A DNA stretch of 15,355 bases. Origin: an uncultured Clostridia bacterium (lineage in GTDB: Bacteria; Bacillota; Clostridia; Oscillospirales; Acutalibacteraceae). The position numbers were made by a program, and so were the translations under genes. Positions 1 to 5,888 of the stretch are shown here, in pieces (within the stretch, counting starts at the first letter, position 1; the number at the start of each line of letters is the position of its first letter). The stretch spans positions 1-15,355 of the forward strand of contig CALDPI010000167.1 in NCBI GenBank assembly GCA_937912045.1. Reading direction: 5' to 3'. Below the pieces are notes generated by a model. That model searched no databases, was not told where the DNA came from, and was given only the letters and a program-made list of their open reading frames with translations.

Positions 1-1
1 C

Positions 2-1282
2 TACACCGCCGAGGACGACAGGGGAGAGGCGCGCTACGTGTCGGACACCATTTTGGATTCGGTGTCGGCAGGCGGACAGTTTTCTCAAAACGCCGTCCTT
101 TATCGAATGAATGCGCAGTCGCGCTCGGTTGAAAATGCCTTCGTGCGAAGCGGCGTGCCATACCGCGTAATCGGCGGCACCCGATTCTATGAGCGCAAGG
201 AAATTAAGGACGTGACCTCATACCTTTCGGTCATTAACAACAAAAACGATACCCTGCGCCTCACCCGAATAATTAACGAGCCTGCAAGGGGAATCGGTGC
301 AACACTTCTGTCCCGCGCCGCCGACATTGCCGCGAGCGAGGACGTACCGTTATTTAGCGTGCTGTCCCGTGCCAATACTTATCCTGAGCTTTCGCGCTCT
401 GCCGCACGAATGATGGAATTCACCGCAATGATTGAAGAGCTTTGTGAGCAAAAGGATAACATCCCCCTTCACGAGCTGTGTGAAAATCTGCTGGAAAAAA
501 GCGGATATATGCTTTACCTCAAAAATCAGGGTGAAGAGGGCGCAGACAGGGCCGAAAACGTAAAAGAACTTTTAAATGGTATATACCAGTACGAGCAGGA
601 AAATGATATTGTTACCCTCTCTGCCTATCTTGAGGATATCGCGCTTTTCAGCGATATTGATAATTACGATACCGATGCCGACACCGTCATTTTAATGACC
701 CTTCATTCCGCAAAGGGACTTGAATTTGACAACGTGTTCTTAATAGGACTCGAGGAGGGAATATTCCCCGGCAATCAGTCTATGTTCGGAACCGAGGAGG
801 ATATAGAGGAGGAGCGCCGCCTGGCATACGTCGGCATAACGCGTGCGCGCAAAAGGCTGCATATTACAAATGCCTATCAGCGAATGCTTTACGGCAGCAC
901 TAACAGGAATCAGGAGTCACGCTTTTTGCGTGAGGTCCCGAAAGAATGCTGTAATATAAGAAAGGCACAGACTATAAACAGCTTCTGGGGCGAGCGTTCT
1001 TATGGCGGCTTTAATTCGTCATACAGCCGCGACGATTCGTTCTCCTCGTTTGATTCCTTCCGTCCCAAAGATAAAAAGCGCACACCACCGCCTGTCAAGG
1101 CGCCTGCGGCACCCACACTTGACTGTACGGTCGGAATGCGCGTCCGCCACAAAACCTTTGGCGAGGGAATGGTGCTTTCCATAACACCAATGGGTAACGA
1201 CACGCTTATAGAGGTTGCTTTTGATAATGTCGGCACCAAAAAGCTTATGTCCAACTTTGCCAAGCTCACAAAGGCGGACTGA
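2..1282 (+). CDS. pcrA: ATP-dependent DNA helicase PcrA/UvrD, C-terminal part (5' end outside window)
   Basis: This is the 3' part of a superfamily 1A helicase that unwinds DNA 3'-5' in nucleotide excision repair and replication or transcription conflict resolution. The frame is open from base 2, so the start lies upstream; the GTG at 38 is internal. About 426 residues are visible. Family motifs are NAVLYRMNAQSR (motif IV region), VILMTLHSAKGLEF (motif V) and EEERRLAYVGITRARKRL (motif VI with the arginine finger). A serine-rich, poorly conserved linker follows. The last ~50 residues (VGMRVRHKTFGEGMVLSI onward) match the Tudor-like domain by which PcrA contacts RNA polymerase in Gram-positive bacteria. 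The gene appears intact at its 3' end. Rep-type helicases of the same superfamily are less likely, because this C-terminal domain is typical of PcrA. Confidence 0.95.
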   Translation, partial: YTAEDDRGEARYVSDTILDSVSAGGQFSQNAVLYRMNAQSRSVENAFVRSGVPYRVIGGTRFYERKEIKDVTSYLSVINNKNDTLRLTRIINEPARGIGATLLSRAADIAASEDVPLFSVLSRANTYPELSRSAARMMEFTAMIEELCEQKDNIPLHELCENLLEKSGYMLYLKNQGEEGADRAENVKELLNGIYQYEQENDIVTLSAYLEDIALFSDIDNYDTDADTVILMTLHSAKGLEFDNVFLIGLEEGIFPGNQSMFGTEEDIEEERRLAYVGITRARKRLHITNAYQRMLYGSTNRNQESRFLREVPKECCNIRKAQTINSFWGERSYGGFNSSYSRDDSFSSFDSFRPKDKKRTPPPVKAPAAPTLDCTVGMRVRHKTFGEGMVLSITPMGNDTLIEVAFDNVGTKKLMSNFAKLTKAD

Positions 1283-1292
1283 CGGCTGTCTA

Positions 1293-1320
1293 TTGATTTT
1301 TTTGAAGTTTTAGGTATAAT
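1293..1320 (+). promoter_or_regulatory. Sigma-70 type promoter for the DUF975-like gene operon
   Basis: TTGATT at 1293-1298 and a perfect TATAAT at 1315-1320 are 16 bases apart. They lie between the pcrA stop and the next gene, with AAAGGAG at 1327-1333 and the ATG at 1341. The predicted transcript start is close to the ribosome binding site, so the leader is very short. Confidence 0.65.
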
Positions 1321-1340
1321 TAAACAAAAGGAGTGATAAA

Positions 1341-2138
1341 ATGCCGGGTAATGCAGCAGTTAAAACCACAGCACGCACAGCGCTCAAGGCTTTCTGGCCG
1401 GGCGGTATTGCCGCAACGCTTTGCTTCCTTTCGACTATGGCCTTGCTTTTCCTTGTTTGTGCAGTTAACAGCACGCTTTTGGGCACGCGCGCATTCATAC
1501 TTAATATAATAATCGCGGTGTTTTTTTGCTTTTTCATTGCGGTGCCCTGTTTCTTTGGTCTGCTGCGGTTTTTCCGCCACGCAGTTTATGGAAACCTGGG
1601 CGCGTTTTCATCACTTTTTTACTATTTTTCGGATATTAAGAAATATAAAAAATCGGTCTGGTTTTCACTTATGCTCATATGCCGAATCGTCGCGGTCGGA
1701 ATGCTCACCTTTTTGCCGTATTTCATCATCCGCATTGTAGAGCTTTTGCCGTTCCGCTTCATTTCAGATTCGTTCTTTTTACAGTTTTCCATTGTCCGCG
1801 GCGTCATCTTCTTTGTGGGGCTTTTGTTCTTCATCATAATGACGTTGCGCTATTACATCGCACCAATGCTTTTTGTCTGCTGCGATGATAAGCACTGGAC
1901 CGAAATCATATACGTTTCCAAGCATATAAGCAGATATTCTTCGGGTGCTTTTCTTGTGCTTTTAATCGGCTTTGTCGGCTGGGCGCTTTTGTCGGTGCTG
2001 GGTGTCACTCTCATATACACCCTTCCGTATATGCTCACGTCCTACGTTGTGCATTGCCGCTTTGCGTTTAATCATTATAATCATAATATAGAGCTTATGA
2101 AAAAGACGGATTTCCCCGAGTACCGCAGTACGTTTTAG
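1341..2138 (+). CDS. DUF975-like integral membrane protein
   Basis: A 265-residue polytopic membrane protein of unknown function. Hydrophobic segments lie near residues 20-42, 48-75, 105-130, 148-170 and 198-232, so five or six helices are expected. The C-terminal half has the DUF975-like pattern: RYYIAPMLFVCCDD, then a short amphipathic stretch (WTEIIYVSKHISRY) and the LLIGFVGWALLSVLGV helix followed by LPYMLTSY. In typical DUF975 proteins the equivalent positions read as an 'EAI..S..MKG' stretch and an 'FIGW.LL' helix. The start is supported by AAGGAG seven bases upstream. It begins an apparent operon with the small exported protein and rlmD. DUF624 (YesL) is an alternative assignment. No enzymatic residues are apparent. 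Confidence 0.7.
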   Translation: MPGNAAVKTTARTALKAFWPGGIAATLCFLSTMALLFLVCAVNSTLLGTRAFILNIIIAVFFCFFIAVPCFFGLLRFFRHAVYGNLGAFSSLFYYFSDIKKYKKSVWFSLMLICRIVAVGMLTFLPYFIIRIVELLPFRFISDSFFLQFSIVRGVIFFVGLLFFIIMTLRYYIAPMLFVCCDDKHWTEIIYVSKHISRYSSGAFLVLLIGFVGWALLSVLGVTLIYTLPYMLTSYVVHCRFAFNHYNHNIELMKKTDFPEYRSTF

Positions 2139-2154
2139 AAAGGATTTTTTTGCT

Positions 2155-2535
2155 ATGCGTTCAAAAAAATTGTTGGCAGTATTGTTCTTCCTTGCTATGT
2201 TCACAATGGCATTTAACCTTGTGGGCGCACTTTATGATTCGGTTTTTTATAACATAGAGGACGTGCCGAAGGGCGTGCTTGTGGCAGAATATGATTCTCC
2301 CACGGGCGAGCAAAAAATCTCCTGCTATAAGGTTGAAACCGCCATCGGCAACGCGGTCAGATGCTCCCTTACCGATGACGAGGGCGAGCGTAATATATAT
2401 TGGAACACCGAAACCGAAAATGCCGAAATCAGATGGATGAATGAAAAGACCGTTATCATAAACGGAATGCTGATAGAAATCGACTCGGTTGTTTATGACA
2501 GCCGCGGCGGTGTTTATGATGAAAGGCTGTTTTAA
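2155..2535 (+). CDS. DUF5412-like small secreted or membrane-anchored protein
   Basis: A 126-residue protein with a basic N-terminus and a hydrophobic segment (about residues 5-27), which fits an uncleaved anchor or a signal peptide. The remainder is predicted to be extracytoplasmic. The pattern PKGVLVAEYDSPTGEQKI, then NAVRCSL, ERNIYWN, AEIRWMNEKTVIING and a terminal YDSR resembles DUF5412 proteins, a Firmicutes family of unknown role. It starts 16 bases after the preceding gene, with AGAAAGGA upstream of the ATG, and ends 6 bases before rlmD, so the three are probably co-transcribed. The family call rests on recalled sequence pattern, not on a search. Confidence 0.7.
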   Translation: MRSKKLLAVLFFLAMFTMAFNLVGALYDSVFYNIEDVPKGVLVAEYDSPTGEQKISCYKVETAIGNAVRCSLTDDEGERNIYWNTETENAEIRWMNEKTVIINGMLIEIDSVVYDSRGGVYDERLF

Positions 2536-2541
2536 TCTCAG

Positions 2542-4149
2542 ATGAAGCAGGGCAGCGAAATAACGATAGACATAACGGGCGTCACAAATGAGGGGTGCGG
2601 CGTCGGCAGGTGTGACGGAATGGCCGTTTTCGTGGAAAACACCGTCACTGGTGACAGGGTGAAGGCTAAAGTCACCAAGGTTGGAAAAAGCTTTTTATCC
2701 GCACAGCCTGTAAAAATAATAACCCCGTCGCAATACAGAATAAAAGAGGCGTGCCACAGAAGCAGTCAGTGCGGTGGTTGCGCCTTTTGGCATATAGACT
2801 ATAAGGCCGAGTGTGAAATAAAACGCGGCTTCGTGCGTGATGCGTTTGCACGCATTGCCAAGCTTGACGTTCCCGTGCGTGAGGTTGTCTTTGGCAAGAC
2901 CTCACACTATCGCAACAAGGCCCAGTACCCAATAGCCTCAGACGGAAAAACAGGCTTTTATGCCAAACGAAGTCATAATATTATTCCCTGTGATAACTGT
3001 CTTCTGCAGCCGGAGGAGTTTTCTAAAATCACAAAGCTTGTAGAGCTTTTTGTAAAGCAATATGGCATAAGCGTGTATAACGAAAAAACCGGCAAGGGCC
3101 TTTTGCGTCACCTGTATGTTCGCACCTCGGCCTCGGGAGATATTATGGTCGTGCTGGTTATAAACGGCGAAAACGTTCCGCACAGCGACGCGCTGATAAA
3201 TATTCTCCTCTCGGTGTTTGGCGACAGGCTTAAAAGCGTAATGCTTAACATAAATCGGAAGAATACAAACGTCGTGCTGGGAAAAGAGCAGAAAATCCTT
3301 TACGGTGACGGATATATTAAGGATACAATCTGCGGCGTAACGCTGCGTGTGTCACCGCTTTCTTTTAGTCAGGTCAATCACGATATGGCAGAAAGACTTT
3401 ATGAAAAGGCGGCAGACTATGCAAATCCGCAGGGTAAAACCGTAATAGACCTTTATTGCGGCACAGGTGCCATCGGACTTTCCCTTGCCCATAAGGCTAA
3501 GAGTGTTATAGGGGTCGAAATCGTGCCCGAAGCGGTTGAAGACGCTATTTGCAACGCAGAGGAAAACGGCATAAAAAATGCACGTTTTATTTGTGCAGAT
3601 GCCGCAAAGGCGGCAGAGAAACTGCGTGACGAGGGTATAAAAAGCGACGTTGTAATCGTAGACCCGCCAAGAAAAGGTTGCGACAAAGAAGTGCTCGAAA
3701 TCATAGCAAATAACTTCTGTCCCAAAACACTTGTATATGTTTCGTGCGACCCTGCAACGCTCGCACGCGACTGCAAGGTTTTATCAGAGCTCGGCTACAT
3801 AGTGGAGGAGGCCACCCCCGTGGATTTGTTTCCTCGTACAACACATATAGAAACGGTAGCTCTTTTACGTCGGCAAAAGGTTGATGAACATATCTACTTG
3901 GATGTAAATGTTCAGGACTTACCCAAAACCACAAGAACCACCGCAACTTATCCAGAAATAAAAGCATATATCAAAGACAAGTACGGTTTGAATGTTACCT
4001 CTCTCAATATCGCACAAATCAAAGAAAAACACGGTTTTGAGAAAAGGGAAAACTACAACAAAGGCAAAGAGGGACACAGAGTTCCAAACTGCCCACCCAA
4101 AAAAGAAAAAGCAATAGAAGATGCTTTCAAACATTTTGGTATGCTATAA
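2542..4149 (+). CDS. rlmD: 23S rRNA (uracil-5-)-methyltransferase RlmD with element-derived C-terminal extension
   Basis: A SAM-dependent methyltransferase of the RumA/RlmD/TrmA family, forming 5-methyluridine in 23S rRNA (U1939 type). Residues 1-60 resemble a TRAM domain. An iron-sulfur cysteine set follows (ACHRSSQCGGC, and a later CDNC). The Rossmann SAM site is TVIDLYCGTGAIGLS; VIVDPPRKGCD and VYVSCDPATLARD (nucleophile Cys402) are the catalytic motifs. Family members end soon after HVETV plus a few residues. Here HIETVAL occupies residues 435-441 and is followed by about 94 extra residues, giving 535 instead of roughly 445. The extra tail lies inside the inserted element and contains YPEIKAYIKDKYGLNV and a lysine-rich NCPPKKEKAIEDAFKHFG. 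The catalytic core is intact, so activity is likely retained. No clear Shine-Dalgarno precedes the ATG; translation may be coupled to the upstream gene. Confidence 0.92.
   Translation: MKQGSEITIDITGVTNEGCGVGRCDGMAVFVENTVTGDRVKAKVTKVGKSFLSAQPVKIITPSQYRIKEACHRSSQCGGCAFWHIDYKAECEIKRGFVRDAFARIAKLDVPVREVVFGKTSHYRNKAQYPIASDGKTGFYAKRSHNIIPCDNCLLQPEEFSKITKLVELFVKQYGISVYNEKTGKGLLRHLYVRTSASGDIMVVLVINGENVPHSDALINILLSVFGDRLKSVMLNINRKNTNVVLGKEQKILYGDGYIKDTICGVTLRVSPLSFSQVNHDMAERLYEKAADYANPQGKTVIDLYCGTGAIGLSLAHKAKSVIGVEIVPEAVEDAICNAEENGIKNARFICADAAKAAEKLRDEGIKSDVVIVDPPRKGCDKEVLEIIANNFCPKTLVYVSCDPATLARDCKVLSELGYIVEEATPVDLFPRTTHIETVALLRRQKVDEHIYLDVNVQDLPKTTRTTATYPEIKAYIKDKYGLNVTSLNIAQIKEKHGFEKRENYNKGKEGHRVPNCPPKKEKAIEDAFKHFGML
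3862..3864 (+). other. attL core (putative CTT crossover) in rlmD codon 441
   Basis: CTT encodes Leu441 in rlmD. To its left the protein matches the RlmD family (HIETVA); to its right the sequence is element-specific. Serine recombinases leave only a 2-3 bp identity at the junction, so a short core is expected. An alternative shared AGCT (3858-3861 and 9445-9448) is longer, but joins the two genes out of phase and gives a less RlmD-like end. Confidence 0.65.
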
Positions 4150-4150
4150 G

Positions 4151-4189
4151 AAAAGAGATACAGGATTTTATGTTTCCTGTATCTCTTTT
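4151..4189. terminator. Bidirectional intrinsic terminator between rlmD and the 49-aa ORF
   Basis: A perfect 14-bp inverted repeat (4151-4164 and 4176-4189) with an 11-base loop and U tracts readable on both strands. It starts two bases after the rlmD stop. On the - strand the last codons and stop of the 49-aa ORF lie inside the hairpin, so one structure ends two convergent transcripts. Confidence 0.85.
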
Positions 4190-4317
4190 TCATTTATATA
4201 TATCTGCTCTGCCTGTTCGTAGGTGCAGTTTATTTCTTTTTGTATCTCTGCAATACGGAGTGCCTTTTTCCATTTCTCAACATTACACCGTTTGCACTCT
4301 TTTTCAAAATCATTCAT
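4168..4317 (-). CDS. 49-aa hypothetical protein downstream of the relaxase
   Basis: A small ORF on the - strand, starting MNDFEKECKRCNVEKW and ending KEIQET. It is highly charged and largely helical in prediction, with three cysteines and no membrane segment. It begins 8 bases after the relaxase stop. A TGAGGTAG stretch overlapping that stop could act as its ribosome binding site, so it is probably translationally coupled to the relaxase. It ends inside the shared terminator hairpin. The function is unknown. A relaxosome accessory protein or a recombination directionality factor are only guesses based on position and size. The ORF is real in composition and context, but no family is recognised. 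Confidence 0.55.
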   Translation of the reverse strand: MNDFEKECKRCNVEKWKKALRIAEIQKEINCTYEQAEQIYINEKEIQET

Positions 4318-4325
4318 ACGGCACA

Positions 4326-5015
4326 CTACCTCAAATCATCATAAATATCACTTTCAAAGGATTGCGGTGCAATTTCCTTTTCATCTGCTAAAATATTGTT
4401 TGCCATTTCAACAAGTTCCTTTTCAAGTCTTTCGCTTTCTGCTCTGTGCCATTCATCAAGTGTTTGGTGCTTTGCTCCTGTCTGCTCTTTGCTTTCGCCA
4501 CGAACAAGACCGAACGGTGCCATCGCGGCCGCATAACTATCCTGTAATGCAATGACTTGACTTTTCTTATTGAAAAACCTTGATGAATTGAACTTGCCTT
4601 GCTCATCTGTCATAATCACAAAGCAATGCAGATGACAGGTTGCCTCATCTCTATTTAAATCTGCCCGTATCATTTTACCTTTTCCAAAGGTATCACGAAC
4701 CCAAGCAAAATTTGCCTTTACCCATTCAGGCAAATTGATTTTATCTTCCATTTCAGGCGAGAAAGTCAAAACCAACTCGCAAAGCACATTCGCATCCTTG
4801 CGAACCTTTCGCCCCGTTGTCTGCTCTTGTTCCTTGATTGCCTTTTTTATGGTTCGTGTCATTGTTCGCTCGCCCCTTTGCCAAGTATGGTTTTCCTTTT
4901 CTCGTTCAGGGTGTTTTCTGTTTCGTAATCGCTCCCTGTGTTTTTGGTGTCGCTCTATATTCGCAACAGAACCCACCTTGTATTTTGCAAATCGCATTAT
5001 GGCATAATTGCTCAT
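4326..5015 (-). CDS. mobV: MobV (Pre/Mob) family relaxase, short form
   Basis: A plasmid recombination/mobilisation enzyme that would nick one strand at an origin of transfer and pilot it through a helper conjugation channel. The start is the ATG at 5015 (MSNYAIMRF, the MobV N-terminal signature), preceded by AAAGGGGG; upstream in-frame ATGs lack such a site. His23 in IERHQKHRER lines up with the catalytic His22 of pMV158 MobM. RKDANVLCELVLTFSPE matches the second conserved block, and DEATCHLHCFVI the metal-binding block with Glu124, His128 and His130. The usual first metal ligand (His of HLDE) is Asn121 here and the usual PHxH is CHLH. At 229 residues it holds little more than the nuclease domain; family members are often 300-500. 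A 49-aa ORF follows. It may be functional with altered metal coordination, or be decaying. Confidence 0.88.
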   Translation of the reverse strand: MSNYAIMRFAKYKVGSVANIERHQKHRERLRNRKHPEREKENHTWQRGERTMTRTIKKAIKEQEQTTGRKVRKDANVLCELVLTFSPEMEDKINLPEWVKANFAWVRDTFGKGKMIRADLNRDEATCHLHCFVIMTDEQGKFNSSRFFNKKSQVIALQDSYAAAMAPFGLVRGESKEQTGAKHQTLDEWHRAESERLEKELVEMANNILADEKEIAPQSFESDIYDDLR

Positions 5016-5026
5016 CACAAAATCCC

Positions 5027-5055
5027 CCTTTGCTCTTGATATGCGAGAGCAAAGG
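5027..5055 (-). promoter_or_regulatory. Hairpin overlapping the relaxase ribosome binding site
   Basis: A perfect 10-bp inverted repeat (5027-5036 and 5046-5055) with a 9-base loop. In the relaxase mRNA its 3' arm includes the AAAGG that begins the Shine-Dalgarno sequence, 12 bases before the ATG at 5015. Folding would partly hide the site, suggesting translational damping of relaxase synthesis. The structure is seen directly; the regulatory role is inferred. Confidence 0.5.
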
Positions 5056-5272
5056 AACGGCAACACACGAAAGGATTTTTGTTGCCGTTCAACCTTACTG
5101 CAAAGCACTTGGGAAACGGTGCTTTTTCGTGCGGTCATATCTCTGCTCTACAAAATCAGTATGGAAAAACCGATTTTATTTCGCAGAAATATGACTTACT
5201 ACGGTTTATACTAAACCAGTAAGGTCTTGCAGACTGCTATTCACAATAAACATCAATCATATTTATTGTGAA
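5055..5272. other. Hairpin-dense intergenic region, candidate origin of transfer (oriT)
   Basis: The space upstream of the relaxase holds a row of inverted repeats: 5055-5064/5081-5090 (10 bp), 5102-5108/5119-5125 (7 bp), 5152-5157/5172-5177 (6 bp core), a nested repeat at 5193-5226 (GGTTTA-tac-TAAACC enclosed by CTTACT and AGTAAG), and 5240-5250/5262-5272 (11 bp). MobV origins usually lie just upstream of the relaxase gene and contain such repeats. The 5193-5226 structure is the best candidate. No exact match to the pMV158 nick motif was found, so the nick position is not assigned. Confidence 0.5.
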
Positions 5273-5296
5273 GAAAAAGGAAAGGAGCGACACAAT

Positions 5297-5410
5297 ATGA
5301 ACGAAACACTTTACGATTTAGAGCAAAAACGAAATGCCGTCGAACTCGATATTCAAGCATTATATGAAACCTTACAAAAGGAAATCAACAAAAAAGATGC
5401 GAGAGAATAA
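5297..5410 (+). CDS. 37-aa hypothetical coiled-coil microprotein
   Basis: A small + strand ORF beginning MNETLYDLEQKRNAVEL, preceded by a strong AAAGGAG seven bases before the ATG. Its hydrophobic residues (L, L, V, L, I, L, L, I) fall in a heptad-like spacing among charged residues, so a single amphipathic helix or short coiled coil is expected. It lies between the hairpin-dense region and a bidirectional terminator whose stem includes its final codons. The good ribosome binding site and dedicated terminator argue that it is expressed. The function is unknown. It could act as a regulator or relaxosome helper, or serve as the recombination directionality factor that large serine recombinases need for excision, but none of these can be shown from sequence. 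Confidence 0.6.
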   Translation: MNETLYDLEQKRNAVELDIQALYETLQKEINKKDARE

Positions 5411-5421
5411 ACTCTCGCATC
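5396..5421. terminator. Bidirectional terminator between the 37-aa and 65-aa genes
   Basis: A perfect 10-bp stem (5396-5405 and 5412-5421) with a 6-base loop. On the - strand it is followed by six Ts, giving a good terminator for the 65-aa gene. On + the tail is TTTCGTT, which is weaker. The last coding codons and stop of the 37-aa gene lie in the stem and loop. Confidence 0.8.
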
Positions 5422-5447
5422 TTTCGTTCTATTCGTTAAATGCAAAT

Positions 5448-5645
5448 TTATTTATCTTCTTTATCCTTGTTCTCTTTGCTCTTTTTTGAATATGATAAAC
5501 CAAGGCAAAGGAATGTTGAACCAAGGCATATCCAAATAACAGCCATAGAATTGCTGTTTTCACCAGCAAAGTTAATAATTGCAGATATGTAGTATAATAT
5601 TGCTGCCACATAGTACAGTGTAGCAGAAATTTTGTCTTTTTTCAT
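5448..5645 (-). CDS. 65-aa two-helix membrane protein of the element
   Basis: A small hydrophobic protein with two predicted membrane helices, about residues 7-28 and 34-50, separated by a short polar GENSNS stretch. It ends in a lysine/glutamate-rich tail (KKSKENKDKEDK). GGAGG precedes the ATG by seven bases, and a promoter (TTACTT, 16 bases, TATAAT) is present upstream, so it is almost certainly expressed. No family is recognised. It is the only clear non-core gene on the element. Possible roles include host interaction, immunity or superinfection-exclusion type functions, or a holin-like small toxin; none can be supported further. An out-of-frame 60-aa reading (5429-5611) overlaps it and lacks a ribosome binding site. 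Confidence 0.75.
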   Translation of the reverse strand: MKKDKISATLYYVAAILYYISAIINFAGENSNSMAVIWICLGSTFLCLGLSYSKKSKENKDKEDK

Positions 5646-5668
5646 TTTATACCTCCGTCAAATTCTTA

Positions 5669-5722
5669 TTTATCAAACCGATTATATCACATTTCATTGA
5701 AAAAGTAAATATGTTTGATAAA
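5669..5722. promoter_or_regulatory. Promoter of the 65-aa gene framed by a 10-bp inverted repeat
   Basis: On the - strand, TTACTT (5708-5703) and TATAAT (5686-5681) are 16 bases apart. The inverted repeat TTTATCAAAC (5669-5678) / GTTTGATAAA (5713-5722) lies exactly outside both boxes. This arrangement suits a dimeric repressor operator, possibly bound by Rep or another element protein. The repeats are seen directly; the operator role is inferred. Confidence 0.5.
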
Positions 5723-5736
5723 ATGTCAAAAAAAAA

Positions 5737-5849
5737 GGGTAAAGGGTAAAAACATATAAGAACCCTTATAAACAAAGGAAAACACGGCGTTGGAGGGCTT
5801 GTCCAACGCCGTGTAGAAAAAGGGTAAAAGGGGTAAAATTAAGGGTGAA
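5737..5849 (+). other. Candidate replication origin: 13-bp hairpin flanked by GGGTAAA repeats
   Basis: GGGTAAA occurs at 5737-5743, 5744-5750, 5822-5828 and 5831-5837, with a variant GGGTGAA at 5843-5849. Between the two groups are a 6-bp hairpin (5755-5760/5765-5770) and a perfect 13-bp GC-rich stem (5782-5794/5802-5814) with the 7-base loop GGGCTTG. A stem-loop flanked by short repeats, upstream of a CRESS-type rep gene, is the layout of rolling-circle double-strand origins in that family. The nick site is not identified. A terminator is unlikely because no U tract follows the large stem. Confidence 0.6.
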
Positions 5850-5853
5850 ATAC

Positions 5854-5882
5854 TTGACTTTTAACCAAAAAAATGCTATACT
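5854..5882 (+). promoter_or_regulatory. Near-consensus sigma-70 promoter for the folded leader and rep
   Basis: TTGACT (5854-5859) and TATACT (5877-5882) are separated by exactly 17 bases. The predicted transcript would begin near 5889, at the first base of the first hairpin of the structured region and about 350 bases before rep. Confidence 0.75.
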
Positions 5883-5888
5883 GATAAT

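Noticed and set aside
3858..3861. AGCT as an alternative att core (also at 9445-9448)
   Set aside because: Although one base longer, it joins rlmD and the recombinase out of phase and would give an RlmD end unlike the family. The CTT core explains both proteins.
5016..5138. N-terminal extension of the relaxase from an ATG at 5138
   Set aside because: The extension runs through three hairpins, has no ribosome binding site, and the MobV signature begins at the ATG at 5015, which has a strong one.
4735..5214. Several + strand ORFs opposite the relaxase
   Set aside because: They are antisense shadows of the relaxase gene and of the hairpin region, with no ribosome binding sites or family features.
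5782..5814. 13-bp hairpin as a transcription terminator
   Set aside because: No U tract follows on either strand, and repeats flank it on both sides, which fits an origin better.
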